Shown: piece by piece, positions 1-9,073 of the stretch
Layout: each line of letters starts with the position of its first letter
Numbering within the stretch: position 1 is the stretch's first letter
Source of the DNA: Spirochaetia bacterium 38H-sp
Lineage (GTDB): Bacteria > Spirochaetota > Spirochaetia > Winmispirales > Winmispiraceae
Length of the DNA: 64,000 bases
Direction of reading: 5' to 3'
Assembly (NCBI GenBank): GCA_039023545.1
Contig: JBCHKQ010000003.1
Span: 186,001 to 250,000, forward strand
Position numbers and translations under genes: made by a program
The notes under the pieces: model-generated
Told to the model about the DNA's origin: nothing
Databases searched by the model: none
What the model saw: the letters and a program-made list of their open reading frames with translations, nothing else

Positions 1-360
1 GGCTCATCTCTCAATGTGATAGAAATCCTTACGGAAAAAACAGGCATCAGAGACTATTTTTCTGCACTTGTGTCTTCCGAGAATGTGGAGCGTCCAAAGC
101 CATATCCTGACGTCTTTCTTGAGACGGCAAAGCGGTTGGGAGTATCCCCGTCTCATTGTGTTGTCTTTGAGGACTCTCTTCCCGGTGTAAAAGCAGCGCT
201 GGATGCTGGTATGATGTGCATTGCTATCCCCACTATAAAAAAAGAAAAATATGCTCCTGAGTTTTACGATGCCCATATACTCTTTGAAAATGGCGCAGAG
301 GAGTTTGACTACAATATCGTTTTGGACTGGCTTGGACTCAGTCTCTGTTCTGCAAAATAA
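1..360 (+). CDS. HAD-superfamily hydrolase, subfamily IA (5' end outside window)
   Basis: This is the C-terminal part of a beta-phosphoglucomutase/phosphatase-like HAD enzyme. The reading frame is open to the first base of the window, so the start and the nucleophile motif I lie upstream. Visible are the motif II serines at the edge (GSS), the motif III lysine in RPKPYPDVF, and motif IV, VVFEDSLPGV, whose acidic residues bind Mg. The order and spacing fit sugar-phosphate phosphatases or phosphoglucomutases of subfamily IA. The substrate cannot be read from this fragment. The gene ends 17 bases before a hairpin repeat that may terminate it. Confidence 0.85.
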   Translation, partial: GSSLNVIEILTEKTGIRDYFSALVSSENVERPKPYPDVFLETAKRLGVSPSHCVVFEDSLPGVKAALDAGMMCIAIPTIKKEKYAPEFYDAHILFENGAEEFDYNIVLDWLGLSLCSAK

Positions 361-377
361 AGGGATAAAAACTTTAT

Positions 378-432
378 ACCGAACGTACTAAGGCGTGCTG
401 TAAGCCCGCCTTAGTACTGCCTCTGGCAGTAG
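378..432 (+). repeat. ACCGAACG hairpin repeat, long form
   Basis: ACCGAACG at 378-385 is followed by a perfect stem (TACTAAGGCG pairing with CGCCTTAGTA) and then the mini-hairpin CTGCC-TCT-GGCAG. It lies at the 3' end of the HAD gene and may help end its transcript. A degenerate inverted partner follows at 447-514. Confidence 0.75.
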
Positions 433-446
433 ACTACTACACTCTT

Positions 447-514
447 TGCCGCAGGCAGGAGGGACTACTTTATTCTTTATTATTTTGCTTATTTTTGGAA
501 TTCCGACGTTTGGT
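447..514 (-). repeat. ACCGAACG repeat, degenerate inverted partner
   Basis: The CTGCC-side mini-hairpin is intact (TTTGCCGCAGGCAG, 447-460), but the other end reads CGTTTGGT (507-514) instead of CGTTCGGT and I see no long stem. It is probably a decayed copy facing the element at 378-432, giving a head-to-head pair just upstream of trmH. Confidence 0.5.
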
Positions 515-570
515 ATGAAAATACTGTCATGTTTACCTTTTTTGTTTTTATCTGTATACTCTGTCAAAAT

Positions 571-1239
571 ATGGAAAGGACAGAAATACTTGCGCTGACA
601 GAGTATCTTAAGCAATATGTTACGTCCGAGAGGCTGGCAAGGATGGAAGAAATCTTGTCTCTCAGGACACGCTATATTGTGCTTGGGCTGGAAAACATCT
701 ATCATCCTCATAATGCTAATGCTGTTCTCAGGACATGTGATGCAATGGGTGTGCAGGATATTCATATCATAGAGGATGCCAATAGATTTTCTCCTTCTGA
801 TGGGGTTGCCCTGGGTACTTCCAAATGGCTGAGCCTTTATCGCTACAAATCTGCAGAAACAGCTATTGCAGAGCTTAGGAAATCAGGATACAGGATTATT
901 GCGACAACTCCCCACCATAATCCTACTCCGCTTGAAGAGGTGGATATTGAGGCTGGTCCCTGTGTATTTTTCTTTGGCGGGGAGGTTTCCGGTCTCAGAG
1001 AGGTTGTTCTGGATAATGCGGATGAGTATCTTGCTATTCCTATGTACGGCTTTGTCGAGAGTCTTAATATCTCCGTGTCTGCTGGTATGGTTCTGCAGTC
1101 TGTTGTTTCTAAGCTTAGAAAAAGCTCTGTGGACTGGAGACTTTCTGATTATGAGAGAGAGGAACTTCTCCTGGATTGGCTAAGGAAGAGTATCAGGAAT
1201 GTTGATGCAATAGAAAAAAGGTTTTACGGTATTTCCTGA
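571..1239 (+). CDS. trmH: TrmH-like SpoU family RNA 2'-O-ribose methyltransferase
   Basis: A SPOUT-fold methyltransferase of about 222 residues that most likely makes the 2'-O-methylguanosine at position 18 of tRNA. The SpoU motifs are in order: NIYHPHNANAVLRTCDAMGV (RNA-binding Asn/Arg), FFGGEVSGL, and the knot motif IPMYGFVESLNISVSAGM that binds SAM. The C-terminal helix fits TrmH rather than RlmB. An in-frame ATG at 529 would add a hydrophobic stretch. I prefer 571 because a possible promoter, TTTACC (532-537)-N17-TATACT (555-560), lies between the two and 571 begins right where the family's homology begins. No Shine-Dalgarno precedes 571, so the leader would be very short. Confidence 0.88.
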   Translation: MERTEILALTEYLKQYVTSERLARMEEILSLRTRYIVLGLENIYHPHNANAVLRTCDAMGVQDIHIIEDANRFSPSDGVALGTSKWLSLYRYKSAETAIAELRKSGYRIIATTPHHNPTPLEEVDIEAGPCVFFFGGEVSGLREVVLDNADEYLAIPMYGFVESLNISVSAGMVLQSVVSKLRKSSVDWRLSDYEREELLLDWLRKSIRNVDAIEKRFYGIS

Positions 1240-1298
1240 TTGGAGTTTTTGCTTTCTTTATATATTTTTAATATATATTGTTGGTATAGAGGTTGATT

Positions 1299-1610
1299 GT
1301 GTCTGTATACAGGATTCATGTTAATTGGAAGGATAAAGAGCTGGTTGTGGAGGCTAAGAGCCTGGACATGACTCACCCGTATTTTGTATCAATTAAGGAC
1401 ATTATTCTTCCTCAAAAGAGCAGTCTTATTATAAATCCGCAAGATGATGACGTGAGAAAGCTGGTTGGAAATGCTAACCATATCATGATTCCCTTTCAAA
1501 AAGTGGCGCTCATAGAAGAACTGTCAGAAGAGGAACATGCTTCTGCATCCCGTGTGAGGTCCTTTAAGGTAGAAGAGGGGGGAGCAAAGGATACTCCCCC
1601 TGGAGACTGA
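1299..1610 (+). CDS. DUF1820 family protein
   Basis: A small protein of about 103 residues resembling DUF1820 in its N-terminal IYRV-like start, a middle segment ending in INPQDDDVRKLV, and the IPFQKVALIEEL region. The family's function is unknown. I take GTG at 1299 as start, with AGAGG (1287-1291) in front; TTG at 1293 is an in-frame alternative. The last 20 residues are hydrophilic and look disordered. It may be co-transcribed with trmH 53 bases upstream. Confidence 0.65.
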   Translation: MSVYRIHVNWKDKELVVEAKSLDMTHPYFVSIKDIILPQKSSLIINPQDDDVRKLVGNANHIMIPFQKVALIEELSEEEHASASRVRSFKVEEGGAKDTPPGD

Positions 1611-1630
1611 TTTTGCTTCTTTTGCAGTTT

Positions 1631-2473
1631 TTATTGTTTGAGTTCCATAAGCTTTTTTATTCTTTCTCTTGTGGATGGATGGCTCATAAAGATAGAAAAC
1701 TTATCTTCTTCTGTACGTCCAAAGGGGAATAAAACAGACATCAGTCTTCTGGTAGGTATACTTATCTTGTAAAGTGCACTGGCAAGGCCTTCCGGGTCAT
1801 GGGTAAGTTCTGCTGCTACAAGGTCTGCGCCAAACTCCCTTGTTCTCTGGAGTGCAAGGCTTACGAGATTGCTTATTATAGGCAGACTAAGCAGAAATAG
1901 TGGGAAAAACATGACAAGAGGATTGTAGGAAAATAGCCAGAAGGGTGTAAAGAGGACTATCAGCCATCCAAGCTGTGCAACAAAGGATGTAAACTCCTGC
2001 AGCATAAAAGCAAAGCGGAATAATCGCAGGTCTCTGTTCTTTATATGTGCTATCTCATGGGCAATCACACCTGCAAGTTCTCTGGGATTTAGGTTGGCAA
2101 TAAGTGCACTTGTCAGGACTATCCTGGGATTTTCTTCTGTTCCTAGTGTCATGGCGTTGAGCATTTGTGAGGGCATCATGTAGAGTTCCGGCATTTTATT
2201 GAGGCCTGCTTCCTGTGCTATGTCTCCTGTAATATCCCATGTATGGGGATAATCCCAGCGTGATATGCGTATGGCTTCAAAAGGAAGCATGTTTGTGATA
2301 CTTTCTACTCTCAATAGTGCATAGATTGCAAAACTAGATAGAACAAGCAGGACTCCTACTCCTCCGAGTACTGTCCTGGCTGCCATGTATGTTAGAAGAA
2401 TAAGCAACGCAAGCCAGAACATTGTTTTCCCCATGAGAATAAATTTTTCTCTAAGTATATTGTCTCTATTCAT
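1631..2473 (-). CDS. htpX: HtpX-like M48 membrane zinc metalloprotease
   Basis: A 280-residue inner-membrane protease of the M48B family, involved in quality control of misfolded membrane proteins. It has two N-terminal membrane segments (about residues 15-55), the zinc site HEIAH (His139, Glu140, His143), two further hydrophobic segments (about 155-205), and a downstream glutamate in REFGADLVAAELT as third zinc ligand. The length matches HtpX. A strong ribosome site, TGGAGG, precedes the ATG. Its 3' end converges on the DUF1820 gene with a 20-base gap. Confidence 0.92.
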   Translation of the reverse strand: MNRDNILREKFILMGKTMFWLALLILLTYMAARTVLGGVGVLLVLSSFAIYALLRVESITNMLPFEAIRISRWDYPHTWDITGDIAQEAGLNKMPELYMMPSQMLNAMTLGTEENPRIVLTSALIANLNPRELAGVIAHEIAHIKNRDLRLFRFAFMLQEFTSFVAQLGWLIVLFTPFWLFSYNPLVMFFPLFLLSLPIISNLVSLALQRTREFGADLVAAELTHDPEGLASALYKISIPTRRLMSVLFPFGRTEEDKFSIFMSHPSTRERIKKLMELKQ

Positions 2474-2707
2474 AAGACCTCCATTTTGTTAAAAGCAATA
2501 TCCATGCCATATTTCTATATAATCTGTTTTTTATTCTCTGTTATAAGTATTTGTGATGGTTTGAGTTATACATGGTATATTTTGCTTATCCGCTTTTCTG
2601 TATACTATAACAATCTTTGTGTAAAAAAGATACAAAAAACAAGATTTTATGTGTCATTATATGGACTTTTTATTTTTTACTGGTAAAATTTATTTTTGGA
2701 GGGTTTT

Positions 2708-2974
2708 ATGGAGATAAAAAAGCTTGTCTTGAAAGATAGCGAGATAGAGGAAAGGGGTATAAGAAGCTGGCCTGTATGGAGTTGCGGTGTGGAGAGATTT
2801 CCCTGGAAATATGATTCGGAAGAGCACTGTCTTATTTTGGAGGGGCATGTGGTTGTAGAGACCGATGATGGAAGTGTTGAGTTAAAGGCGGGGGATTATG
2901 TCATTTTTCCTGAGGGGCTTGTGTGTACCTGGGATGTTAAGAAGCCAGTAAAAAAACATTACAGCTTTTTTTGA
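2708..2974 (+). CDS. Cupin-domain protein (DUF861/EutQ-like)
   Basis: An 88-residue single-domain cupin. The segment HCLILEGHVVVETDDG followed by LKAGDYVIFPEGLVCTWDV is the typical two-motif small beta-barrel of cupin_3 (DUF861) proteins. Substrate and metal are unknown. ATG 2708 is chosen over the in-frame TTG at 2696 because GGAGGG (2698-2703) sits five bases upstream of 2708. The 234 bases before it, shared with the divergent htpX, are AT-rich and show no other clear element. Confidence 0.75.
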   Translation: MEIKKLVLKDSEIEERGIRSWPVWSCGVERFPWKYDSEEHCLILEGHVVVETDDGSVELKAGDYVIFPEGLVCTWDVKKPVKKHYSFF

Positions 2975-3068
2975 CTCAACAGCTTGCTTGGAGTATTTTG
3001 TTTTTCTAAATATATAAGCAATTGATGCACAGTATTTTTATGATGTGCTTATGTCTTTTCTCTATATT

Positions 3069-3138
3069 TGCCGTAGGCAGGAGGGAAGTGCACCTGCTTT
3101 GTTTTTTTGCTGTTATTGTGTGCTTCCCTCCGTTCGGT
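3069..3138 (-). repeat. ACCGAACG hairpin repeat, long form
   Basis: Read on the plus strand it starts with the mini-hairpin TGCCGTAGGCAG, then a stem GGAGGGAAG paired with CTTCCCTCC, then CGTTCGGT at 3131-3138. The terminal octamer abuts and slightly overlaps the TAA stop of glnS, so the element forms the 3' end of that gene. Confidence 0.8.
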
Positions 3139-4827
3139 TTATTGTGACATTTTCTTTTTGAGTTTTTCCCATTCGTCTTTGAGTGTTACCGTACGGTTAA
3201 AGACTGGTTTTTGTGGTGTAGAATACTTGCTGTCAAGGCAGAAGTATCCTTTGCGCAGAAATTGGTAGTTTTTGCCTGGTTGCGCGTCTTTAAGTGCCGG
3301 TTCCAGCTTGGCATCCGTGCATATTGTAAGAGAGTTGGGGTTTATATAGTCTAGGAATGTTTTGTCTTCTTCTGTATCCAGTGGGTTTTCGCGTGTAAAG
3401 AGTCTCTCATACAGCCTTACTTCTGCGTTTACGGCATGGCGAGCGGAAACCCAGTGTAGAGTTGCTTTTACCTTTCGGTTTGCCTCAGGCCCGCCGCTTT
3501 TTGTTTCTGGATCGTAAGTGCATCTGAGCTCCGTTATATTCCCTTGAGCATCCTTTATGACTTCTTGACATTTTACTATGTATGCATGTTTAAGCCTTAC
3601 CTCACGTCCCGGTGCAAGTCGGAAGAACTTCTTGGGCGGGTCTTCCATAAAATCGTCCGCTTCTATGTAAAGCTCACGACAGAACGGAATCTCCCTTGTG
3701 CCTGCGCTATCATCCTCAGGATTGTTCTCAGAGATGAGCATCTCTACCTTATCCTCTGGATAGTTGGTAATAACCAGTTTTACAGGATTGAGAACAGCCA
3801 TCCTCCGTTCTGCTGTTTTGTTGAGCTCTTCTCTTATCACAGCCTCAAGAAAAGCCATATCCACAGTACTGTCAACCTTGGAGACACCTATTCTGTGGCA
3901 AAAATTGCGTATGCTGGATGGGGTAAACCCCCTGCGTCTTAGACCTGCTATAGTAGGCAGCCTAGGATCGTCCCATCCATCCACATGTCCCTCTGTAACC
4001 AGCTGAGTAAGAAGACGCTTGCTCATAACAGTATGGCTAAGGTTGAGCCTAGCAAACTCAATCTGTCGCGGATGGTGTAAGTCCTCAAACTGATTGAGAA
4101 ACCAGTCATAAAGAGGCCTATGCACCTCAAACTCCATAGTACAAATTGAGTGACTTATCCCCTCAAAAGAATCCTCAAGTCCATGAGCCCAATCATAAGT
4201 AGGATAAATACACCACTTATCACCCTGCCTAAAGTGGGAAACCTTTCTTATCCTGTACATAATAGGATCACGCAGATGCATATTGGGAGAACTCATATCA
4301 ATCTTAGCCCTCAGTACACACTCTCCCTCTGCAAACTCACCCTTCCTCATCTTCTCAAAAAGTTCCAGATTTTCTTTTATGCTGCGATTTCTGTATGGAC
4401 TCTCTATACCAGGCTCCGTAGGCACACCACGCATTCTACTAATTTCCTCGGCAGAGCTATGATCTACATATGCCTTCCCCGCCTTAATCAGCCGCACGGC
4501 AAGCTCGTACATCCTCTCATAGTAATCGGATGCAAAGAACAACCGGTCCTCCCAGTCAAAGCCCAGCCACCTAACATCCTCTATTATGGAGTTAACAAAC
4601 TCATCGGTCTCCTTCTCTGGATTGGTATCGTCAAAACGCAAATTGCATTTACCATTATATTTCTTTGCTATAGAAAAATTAAGCACTATAGATTTGGCAT
4701 GACCTATATGAAGATACCCGTTGGGCTCTGGTGGGAAACGCGTATGCACAGAAGTAAAACGACCCTTCTCAATGTCCGATCTGATCGCATCATCTATAAA
4801 ATTATCAGGATAAACATTAGTACTCAT
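3139..4827 (-). CDS. glnS: Glutaminyl-tRNA synthetase
   Basis: A 562-residue class I synthetase that charges tRNA-Gln with glutamine. The first nucleotide-binding motif is [15 protein letters not shown] (HIGH signature, around residues 30-46), the second is MSKR near residue 270, and the two anticodon-binding beta-barrels fill the C-terminal half. [18 protein letters not shown] is the GlnRS/GluRS catalytic region, and the overall length fits bacterial GlnRS without an extra YqeY domain. GGGGG lies just before the ATG. Its presence suggests direct Gln-tRNA charging rather than sole reliance on GatCAB. Confidence 0.96.
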   Translation of the reverse strand: MSTNVYPDNFIDDAIRSDIEKGRFTSVHTRFPPEPNGYLHIGHAKSIVLNFSIAKKYNGKCNLRFDDTNPEKETDEFVNSIIEDVRWLGFDWEDRLFFASDYYERMYELAVRLIKAGKAYVDHSSAEEISRMRGVPTEPGIESPYRNRSIKENLELFEKMRKGEFAEGECVLRAKIDMSSPNMHLRDPIMYRIRKVSHFRQGDKWCIYPTYDWAHGLEDSFEGISHSICTMEFEVHRPLYDWFLNQFEDLHHPRQIEFARLNLSHTVMSKRLLTQLVTEGHVDGWDDPRLPTIAGLRRRGFTPSSIRNFCHRIGVSKVDSTVDMAFLEAVIREELNKTAERRMAVLNPVKLVITNYPEDKVEMLISENNPEDDSAGTREIPFCRELYIEADDFMEDPPKKFFRLAPGREVRLKHAYIVKCQEVIKDAQGNITELRCTYDPETKSGGPEANRKVKATLHWVSARHAVNAEVRLYERLFTRENPLDTEEDKTFLDYINPNSLTICTDAKLEPALKDAQPGKNYQFLRKGYFCLDSKYSTPQKPVFNRTVTLKDEWEKLKKKMSQ

Positions 4828-4898
4828 AAAACCCCCGTAAAATCAAAACAAGCATATACCGCAGACAACACTTTTTCAATAGCACACAATAAAAAAAT

Positions 4899-4970
4899 AC
4901 CGAACGTCCTTACCCGTACAATAGCCGGCATAAGGTCATAAAAAGTGCGGGCAAGGCCTGCCTTCGGCAC
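4899..4970 (+). repeat. ACCGAACG hairpin repeat, long form
   Basis: ACCGAACG (4899-4906), stem halves CCTTACCCG and GCGGGCAAGG (one mismatch) around a long loop, then CCTGCC-TTC-GGCA. It lies between the 3' end of the AI-2E family gene and the glnS start, both on the minus strand. Confidence 0.75.
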
Positions 4971-5010
4971 ACAACAGCATGGCCTTGCATACATCCCGGA
5001 GTAGGGAGGA

Positions 5011-6042
5011 TTATCTCTTTGGTCTTGGAGGAGCAGTACCCATAAAAATGCTCACCGCTTTTAGAGCGGGAATATTCTCGCATATAATCTTTATAATCAC
5101 AGTAAGAGGAACAGCAATAAACATCCCGGCAATACCCCATATCCAACCCCACATAAGGAGAGAGAACAGGACTATAACCGGACTCAGGTTGAGACTCTCA
5201 CCTGTCAGCTTGGGTTCTATAACATTGCCTATAGTTATCTGTATCACAAGCATGGAGGCAGAAACAGCAATAGGAAGATGCCAGCTGGGATAAAATTGAA
5301 TAACCGCAAAGACACTTGAAGCTGCCCAAACAACAGTAGACCCTATATTGGGGATAAAATTAAAAAGAAAAGCCATAAGCCCCCAAATAAAGGCAAAATC
5401 AAGACCTATAAGAGAATAGACAAACCATACTACCAATCCCGTTGTCAGACTTATAAAAAACTTTATAAGAAGATATCTGGATATCTGCTCTGCAATATGC
5501 TCCATAACACGGGCAATCCTGGCAGTCATACCACGTCGTAAAGCCCGTATCATCTTTCTGGGAAGATGCCTCTGCTCCATAAGAAGGAAGAGTAAAAATA
5601 GGACTACAAGCAGAGTATAAGTAATAACACTTACCAGCTTACCGGACAAACTTACTACATAAGAACCAAGAGTCCTAAGCCATGAAAGATCGTTAAACAG
5701 CCACAAATCAAGCTTGAAGCGTTCTTTAAGAAGTGAGTACAGCTCTGTAAACCTGGTCTGATACCTGGGATATTCCTTTGCAAGAGCATATACACTGGAA
5801 GAAAGAAGCCCTGCCAGAACCATTATCACCATAAGCAGTATAAACATTACCACTATTATACCAATAGCAACAGGAATCCTTGCTCTTCTCATCCTGTCGA
5901 CAAAGGGCACAAAGATAAAAGTAAGAAGAATAGCAATAACAAGAGGCAAAACTACCTGCTGAGTAAAGTGCAAAACAGCACCCAAAGCAAGCAGAGTCAT
6001 GATAGAAAGTAAAACGGTTTGAAGCCTTGTAAATCTTTCCAT
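5011..6042 (-). CDS. AI-2E family transporter (UPF0118)
   Basis: A polytopic inner-membrane protein of 343 residues from PF01594, whose members include the AI-2 exporter TqsA and Na+/H+ antiporter-like proteins. It shows the family pattern of about seven to eight hydrophobic segments, a hydrophilic middle region, and the conserved end segment FIAVPLTVIIKII with the preceding GNVIEPKLTG. The frame is open to 6096, but that stretch encodes the terminator of the upstream gene, so I start at the ATG at 6042 (MERFTRLQ). No convincing ribosome site precedes it. The transported substrate is unknown. Confidence 0.85.
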   Translation of the reverse strand: MERFTRLQTVLLSIMTLLALGAVLHFTQQVVLPLVIAILLTFIFVPFVDRMRRARIPVAIGIIVVMFILLMVIMVLAGLLSSSVYALAKEYPRYQTRFTELYSLLKERFKLDLWLFNDLSWLRTLGSYVVSLSGKLVSVITYTLLVVLFLLFLLMEQRHLPRKMIRALRRGMTARIARVMEHIAEQISRYLLIKFFISLTTGLVVWFVYSLIGLDFAFIWGLMAFLFNFIPNIGSTVVWAASSVFAVIQFYPSWHLPIAVSASMLVIQITIGNVIEPKLTGESLNLSPVIVLFSLLMWGWIWGIAGMFIAVPLTVIIKIICENIPALKAVSIFMGTAPPRPKR

Positions 6043-6056
6043 ATGTACATAAATAT

Positions 6057-6087
6057 AAAAAAAAAGCGGGCAAAACGATACCCGCTT
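6057..6087 (-). terminator. Intrinsic terminator of the SH3 lipoprotein gene
   Basis: On the minus strand GCGGGT and the pairing GCCCGC enclose a short loop, followed by an unbroken run of T. It lies after the lipoprotein gene ending at 6113 and only about 15 bases before the AI-2E family start, so it also separates the two units. Confidence 0.85.
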
Positions 6088-6112
6088 GTAAATCAATTAT
6101 AAAAAAATGTGC

Positions 6113-6946
6113 CTATTGGCCACTGTTTTCGGAAGAAGTTTCTGTGTTTTCCATTGTTTTGGGTTCTGCCATAAGGCTTTGAGAAAGCTCGTCCAGTTCT
6201 TTGTTGAGACTGTCAACAAGGTCAGCCGTAACAGGCTTTGACTGAAAATCGGACAAGACTTCTGTCAGAGCAGTATACAGCTCTTTTTTATCATCCTGAT
6301 ACTTTGTCTTAGCTTCTGTATACTTTGCCCAGAAGACAAGATCATCCTGCCTGTCGGAATAATTTCCGGATACCCATACGGATTCTACCTGTCCCCAGTC
6401 ACCGTAGTTATGAAAATAGTAGATTTTATGTTTGCCGCTTTTTTCCGGCTCAGTGCTAATTCCTATGATAGTAAAGGCTGATAAGCTGCCTTTTGATATA
6501 AGCTCTGCTGGTGCAGAGTAAAAGTCAGTTTCTTTTGTTATCACTCCTACTGTTGAAGATGGAGCCACATAATAGGAGTGCACCCAGCCTTCGCTGCCAT
6601 CGGATCGTTTTACCTTATAATAAGCATATGTTTTGTTTTTATCCGTAGGTCTGTAATCCGTTTCTCCTGAGAGCTCTACTGCTTCTCCTTTGCTGAGGAC
6701 AGCCACTCTTGCTCTGTCTTCTCCAAGGCTACTCCATAAAGTGATATCTTCCATAACAACTCCGGAGCCTGCTTCTATGTTTTCTTTTCTTACAGATATG
6801 GATGCAGCTTCCTCTGAGCCTTCTGCTTTTTCTATGGCTTTCGTGTCTTTTTTGCCTGTAATCTGCTCTATCTTATCACATGATATTATAAAAACAGAAA
6901 AAAATATTGTTATAATTATCAATATCATAACTTTATGGCTTCTCAT
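6113..6946 (-). CDS. Lipoprotein with SH3-like domains
   Basis: A predicted exported lipoprotein of 277 residues. The first 23 residues form a signal peptide ending in the lipobox IISC, with lipidation expected on that cysteine. Two regions (about 60-130 and 130-195) look like bacterial SH3 domains; the first ends in the typical GSEGWVHSYYV. The C-terminal 70 residues are helical and charged. Such proteins usually bind cell-wall or protein ligands; no enzymatic motif is visible. GGGGG precedes the ATG. It is divergent from deoC. Confidence 0.75.
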   Translation of the reverse strand: MRSHKVMILIIITIFFSVFIISCDKIEQITGKKDTKAIEKAEGSEEAASISVRKENIEAGSGVVMEDITLWSSLGEDRARVAVLSKGEAVELSGETDYRPTDKNKTYAYYKVKRSDGSEGWVHSYYVAPSSTVGVITKETDFYSAPAELISKGSLSAFTIIGISTEPEKSGKHKIYYFHNYGDWGQVESVWVSGNYSDRQDDLVFWAKYTEAKTKYQDDKKELYTALTEVLSDFQSKPVTADLVDSLNKELDELSQSLMAEPKTMENTETSSENSGQ

Positions 6947-7043
6947 ACTTACCCCCAGGCTTTTTATAAAATAATTATGCAGGTTTTGTTAAAAATCATC
7001 AATAAGTTTATTATACTATAAGATAATAACCAAAGGAGTTTTT

Positions 7044-7715
7044 ATGGTAGATTACGATAAACCTGACAAAAAAGAGCTTGCTTCTTATATTGATCATACT
7101 TTATTAAAACCCTTTGCAACTCAAAAAGAAATAAAAAAGCTGTGCGAGGAGGCTGTAGAGTATTTTTTTGCCTCTGTGTGCGTAAATCCCGTGTGGGTAC
7201 CTTACTGTGCATCTTTTCTTAAAGGAAGCGATGTAAGGGTCTGTACTGTTATAGGTTTTCCTCTGGGGGCAAATATAAGCGATGTTAAAAGAAGAGAAAC
7301 AGAGATTGCTGTATCTCAAGGTGCCAGGGAGGTGGATATGGTTATAAACATTGGTGCCTTAAAGCAGGGGGATTATAATCTGGTACGAGACGATATTGGG
7401 GCTGTTGTTGGTTCTTCTGGAGATGCTCTTGTCAAGGTCATAATAGAGACATGCTTTCTTACAGATGAAGAGAAGGTTACTGCTTGCATTCTTGCAGAGG
7501 AAGCTGGTGCTGATTATGTAAAGACTTCTACGGGCTTTGGTACGTCGGGCGCTTCTAAAGAAGATGTTGCGCTCATGAGAAAAACTGTAGGCAACAGGCT
7601 TGGTGTTAAGGCTTCCGGTGGTATAAGGAGTCTTGAGGATGCCCTGGACATGATCAGGGCAGGTTCTAGCAGACTGGGGACATCTTCTGGTGTTAATATA
7701 ATTTCTTCCTTATAA
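7044..7715 (+). CDS. deoC: Deoxyribose-phosphate aldolase
   Basis: A cytoplasmic class I aldolase of 223 residues that splits 2-deoxyribose-5-phosphate into glyceraldehyde-3-phosphate and acetaldehyde, the last step of deoxynucleoside breakdown. The DeoC signature is complete: [10 protein letters not shown] near the N-terminus, [28 protein letters not shown], the Schiff-base lysine in YVKTSTGFG near residue 160, and [15 protein letters not shown] stands before the ATG. A nucleoside importer lies immediately downstream, so uptake and catabolism of deoxynucleosides are probably linked. Confidence 0.96.
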   Translation: MVDYDKPDKKELASYIDHTLLKPFATQKEIKKLCEEAVEYFFASVCVNPVWVPYCASFLKGSDVRVCTVIGFPLGANISDVKRRETEIAVSQGAREVDMVINIGALKQGDYNLVRDDIGAVVGSSGDALVKVIIETCFLTDEEKVTACILAEEAGADYVKTSTGFGTSGASKEDVALMRKTVGNRLGVKASGGIRSLEDALDMIRAGSSRLGTSSGVNIISSL

Positions 7716-7817
7716 TAGTTGTGATTACAAGGTAAATTGTATTGTTTTGTATGAGGTGTTTTTGTTTATACACGGGTTATTCTAAGATTTGTTTGGTTTT
7801 TTGTTACTAATTTTTTA

Positions 7818-7866
7818 TTGACCTGCTGGTCAAAGCCTACTATAGTAAAAAAGGGTCTGTCAGACC
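7818..7866 (+). promoter_or_regulatory. Promoter of the nucleoside importer with two palindromes
   Basis: TTGACC (7818-7823), 17 bases, TATAGT (7841-7846) is a near-consensus sigma-70 promoter. The -35 box is itself half of the palindrome TTGACC-TGCT-GGTCAA, and a second palindrome GGTCTG-T-CAGACC (7854-7866) lies near the expected transcription start. Both could be operator sites; the regulator is not in the window. Confidence 0.65.
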
Positions 7867-7894
7867 TGTTATTTTTATAGTTTTTGGAGGGATT

Positions 7895-8935
7895 GTGAAA
7901 AAGATTTTTGCAGTTACTGCTTTTGTGTTTATTGCTTTTGCTCTTATTGTTTCCTGTTCCGGTAAGAAGCAGCAGGAAGCTTCTAATGCTCCCGATTTTA
8001 AGGTTGGTCTTGTGACTGATGTTGGTGGTATAGATGATCGTTCTTTTAATCAGGGGACATGGGAAGGGATTGTGAGATTTGGCAAAGAGCTAGGGCTCAA
8101 GGAAGGTGTGGGTTATAAGTATCTCCAGTCTTCTTCTGAGGCCGATTATGTGCCCAATCTTTCTACTTTTGCTGATGAGGGATTGGATCTCATTGCTGCG
8201 CCTGGTTTCCTTTTTACTGATGCCATGACTCAGGTTGCTCAGCAGAATCCTGATAAGCATTTTCTTATAATAGATACTTTTGTAGAGCTTCCCAATGTGG
8301 TGTCCGCTGTTTTTGCCGAGCATGAGGGGTCTTTCCTTGTAGGTGTTGCAGCTGCTCTTAAGGCAAAGGCAGACGGTAAGGATACTGTTGGCTTTATTGG
8401 TGGTATGAAGTTTCCTCTTATAGAGAAGTTTGAAGCGGGTTATACTGCGGGTGTCAAGGCTGTGTATCCTGAGTGTAATATTCTTGTGGATTATGCGGGT
8501 GATTTTGCTGCTCCAGATAAGGGACAGGCTCTTGCTATCAAGCAGTATAATGCCGGTGCTTATGTTATTTTCCATGCTGCTGGTGCGACCGGTAACGGCC
8601 TTATCAAAGAAGCTAAGGAACGCTCAAAGAAGGGCGATATTGTATGGGCTATAGGTGTTGATAAGGACCAGTATCAGGATGGTATCTATGATGGGGATAA
8701 GTCCGCCATTCTTACTTCTATGGTAAAGCGTGTGGATATAGCAGCTTACAGTGTTGCCAAGATGGCTTACGAGGGTAAGTTCCCTGGTGGTAAGGTCCTT
8801 GTGTTCTCTCTCAAGAATAAGGGTGTGGGTATTCCTGAGAATAATCCTAATCTTTCTACTGATATTGTAAATACTATTAAGGATTATGCTGCAAAGATTG
8901 CTTCCGGTGAGATTGTTGTACCGGATAAGCCGTAA
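7895..8935 (+). CDS. BMP-family (TmpC/PnrA-like) nucleoside-binding lipoprotein
   Basis: The substrate-binding lipoprotein of an ABC importer, homologous to Treponema pallidum TmpC/PnrA, which binds purine nucleosides. The signal peptide ends in the lipobox IVSC near residue 21. The mature part has the BMP features GLVTDVGGIDDRSFNQGTWEG, a hinge segment around AAPGFLFTD, GFIGGMKFPL, and the ligand segment FHAAGATGNGL. Start GTG 7895 has TTGGAGGG in front. It is followed by a terminator-like hairpin and then the ATPase and permease genes, which complete the transporter. Confidence 0.92.
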   Translation: MKKIFAVTAFVFIAFALIVSCSGKKQQEASNAPDFKVGLVTDVGGIDDRSFNQGTWEGIVRFGKELGLKEGVGYKYLQSSSEADYVPNLSTFADEGLDLIAAPGFLFTDAMTQVAQQNPDKHFLIIDTFVELPNVVSAVFAEHEGSFLVGVAAALKAKADGKDTVGFIGGMKFPLIEKFEAGYTAGVKAVYPECNILVDYAGDFAAPDKGQALAIKQYNAGAYVIFHAAGATGNGLIKEAKERSKKGDIVWAIGVDKDQYQDGIYDGDKSAILTSMVKRVDIAAYSVAKMAYEGKFPGGKVLVFSLKNKGVGIPENNPNLSTDIVNTIKDYAAKIASGEIVVPDKP

Positions 8936-8965
8936 GTTTTCTAATCGTTTTTTATCTTTAACAAA

Positions 8966-8997
8966 GGGGCACCGTAAGGTGCCCCGTTCGGTTTTGT
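8966..8997 (+). terminator. Short-form ACCGAACG element acting as terminator
   Basis: GGGGCACC-GTAA-GGTGCCCC followed by CGTTCGGTTTTG: a perfect eight-pair stem, the octamer (8985-8992) and a T-rich tail. It stands between the binding-protein gene and its ATPase, where partial termination would give excess binding protein over transporter subunits. Confidence 0.8.
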
Positions 8998-9073
8998 GTT
9001 TTAAAAATATTTGTTTTTTTATTTTTCTTCTCTTATAATAAGAGGGAGTTAATCTTTGTCTTGCGGAGGCTTT

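Noticed and set aside
529..570. Longer N-terminus for TrmH
   Set aside because: It would add a hydrophobic segment, and a promoter candidate lies between the two starts.
2486..2686. 66-codon plus-strand frame between htpX and the cupin gene
   Set aside because: AT-rich sequence rich in Phe, Ile and Tyr with no ribosome site and no homology I recognise; it reads like intergenic DNA.
6043..6096. Longer N-terminus for the AI-2E family protein
   Set aside because: The extension is the translation of the upstream gene's terminator hairpin and T run.
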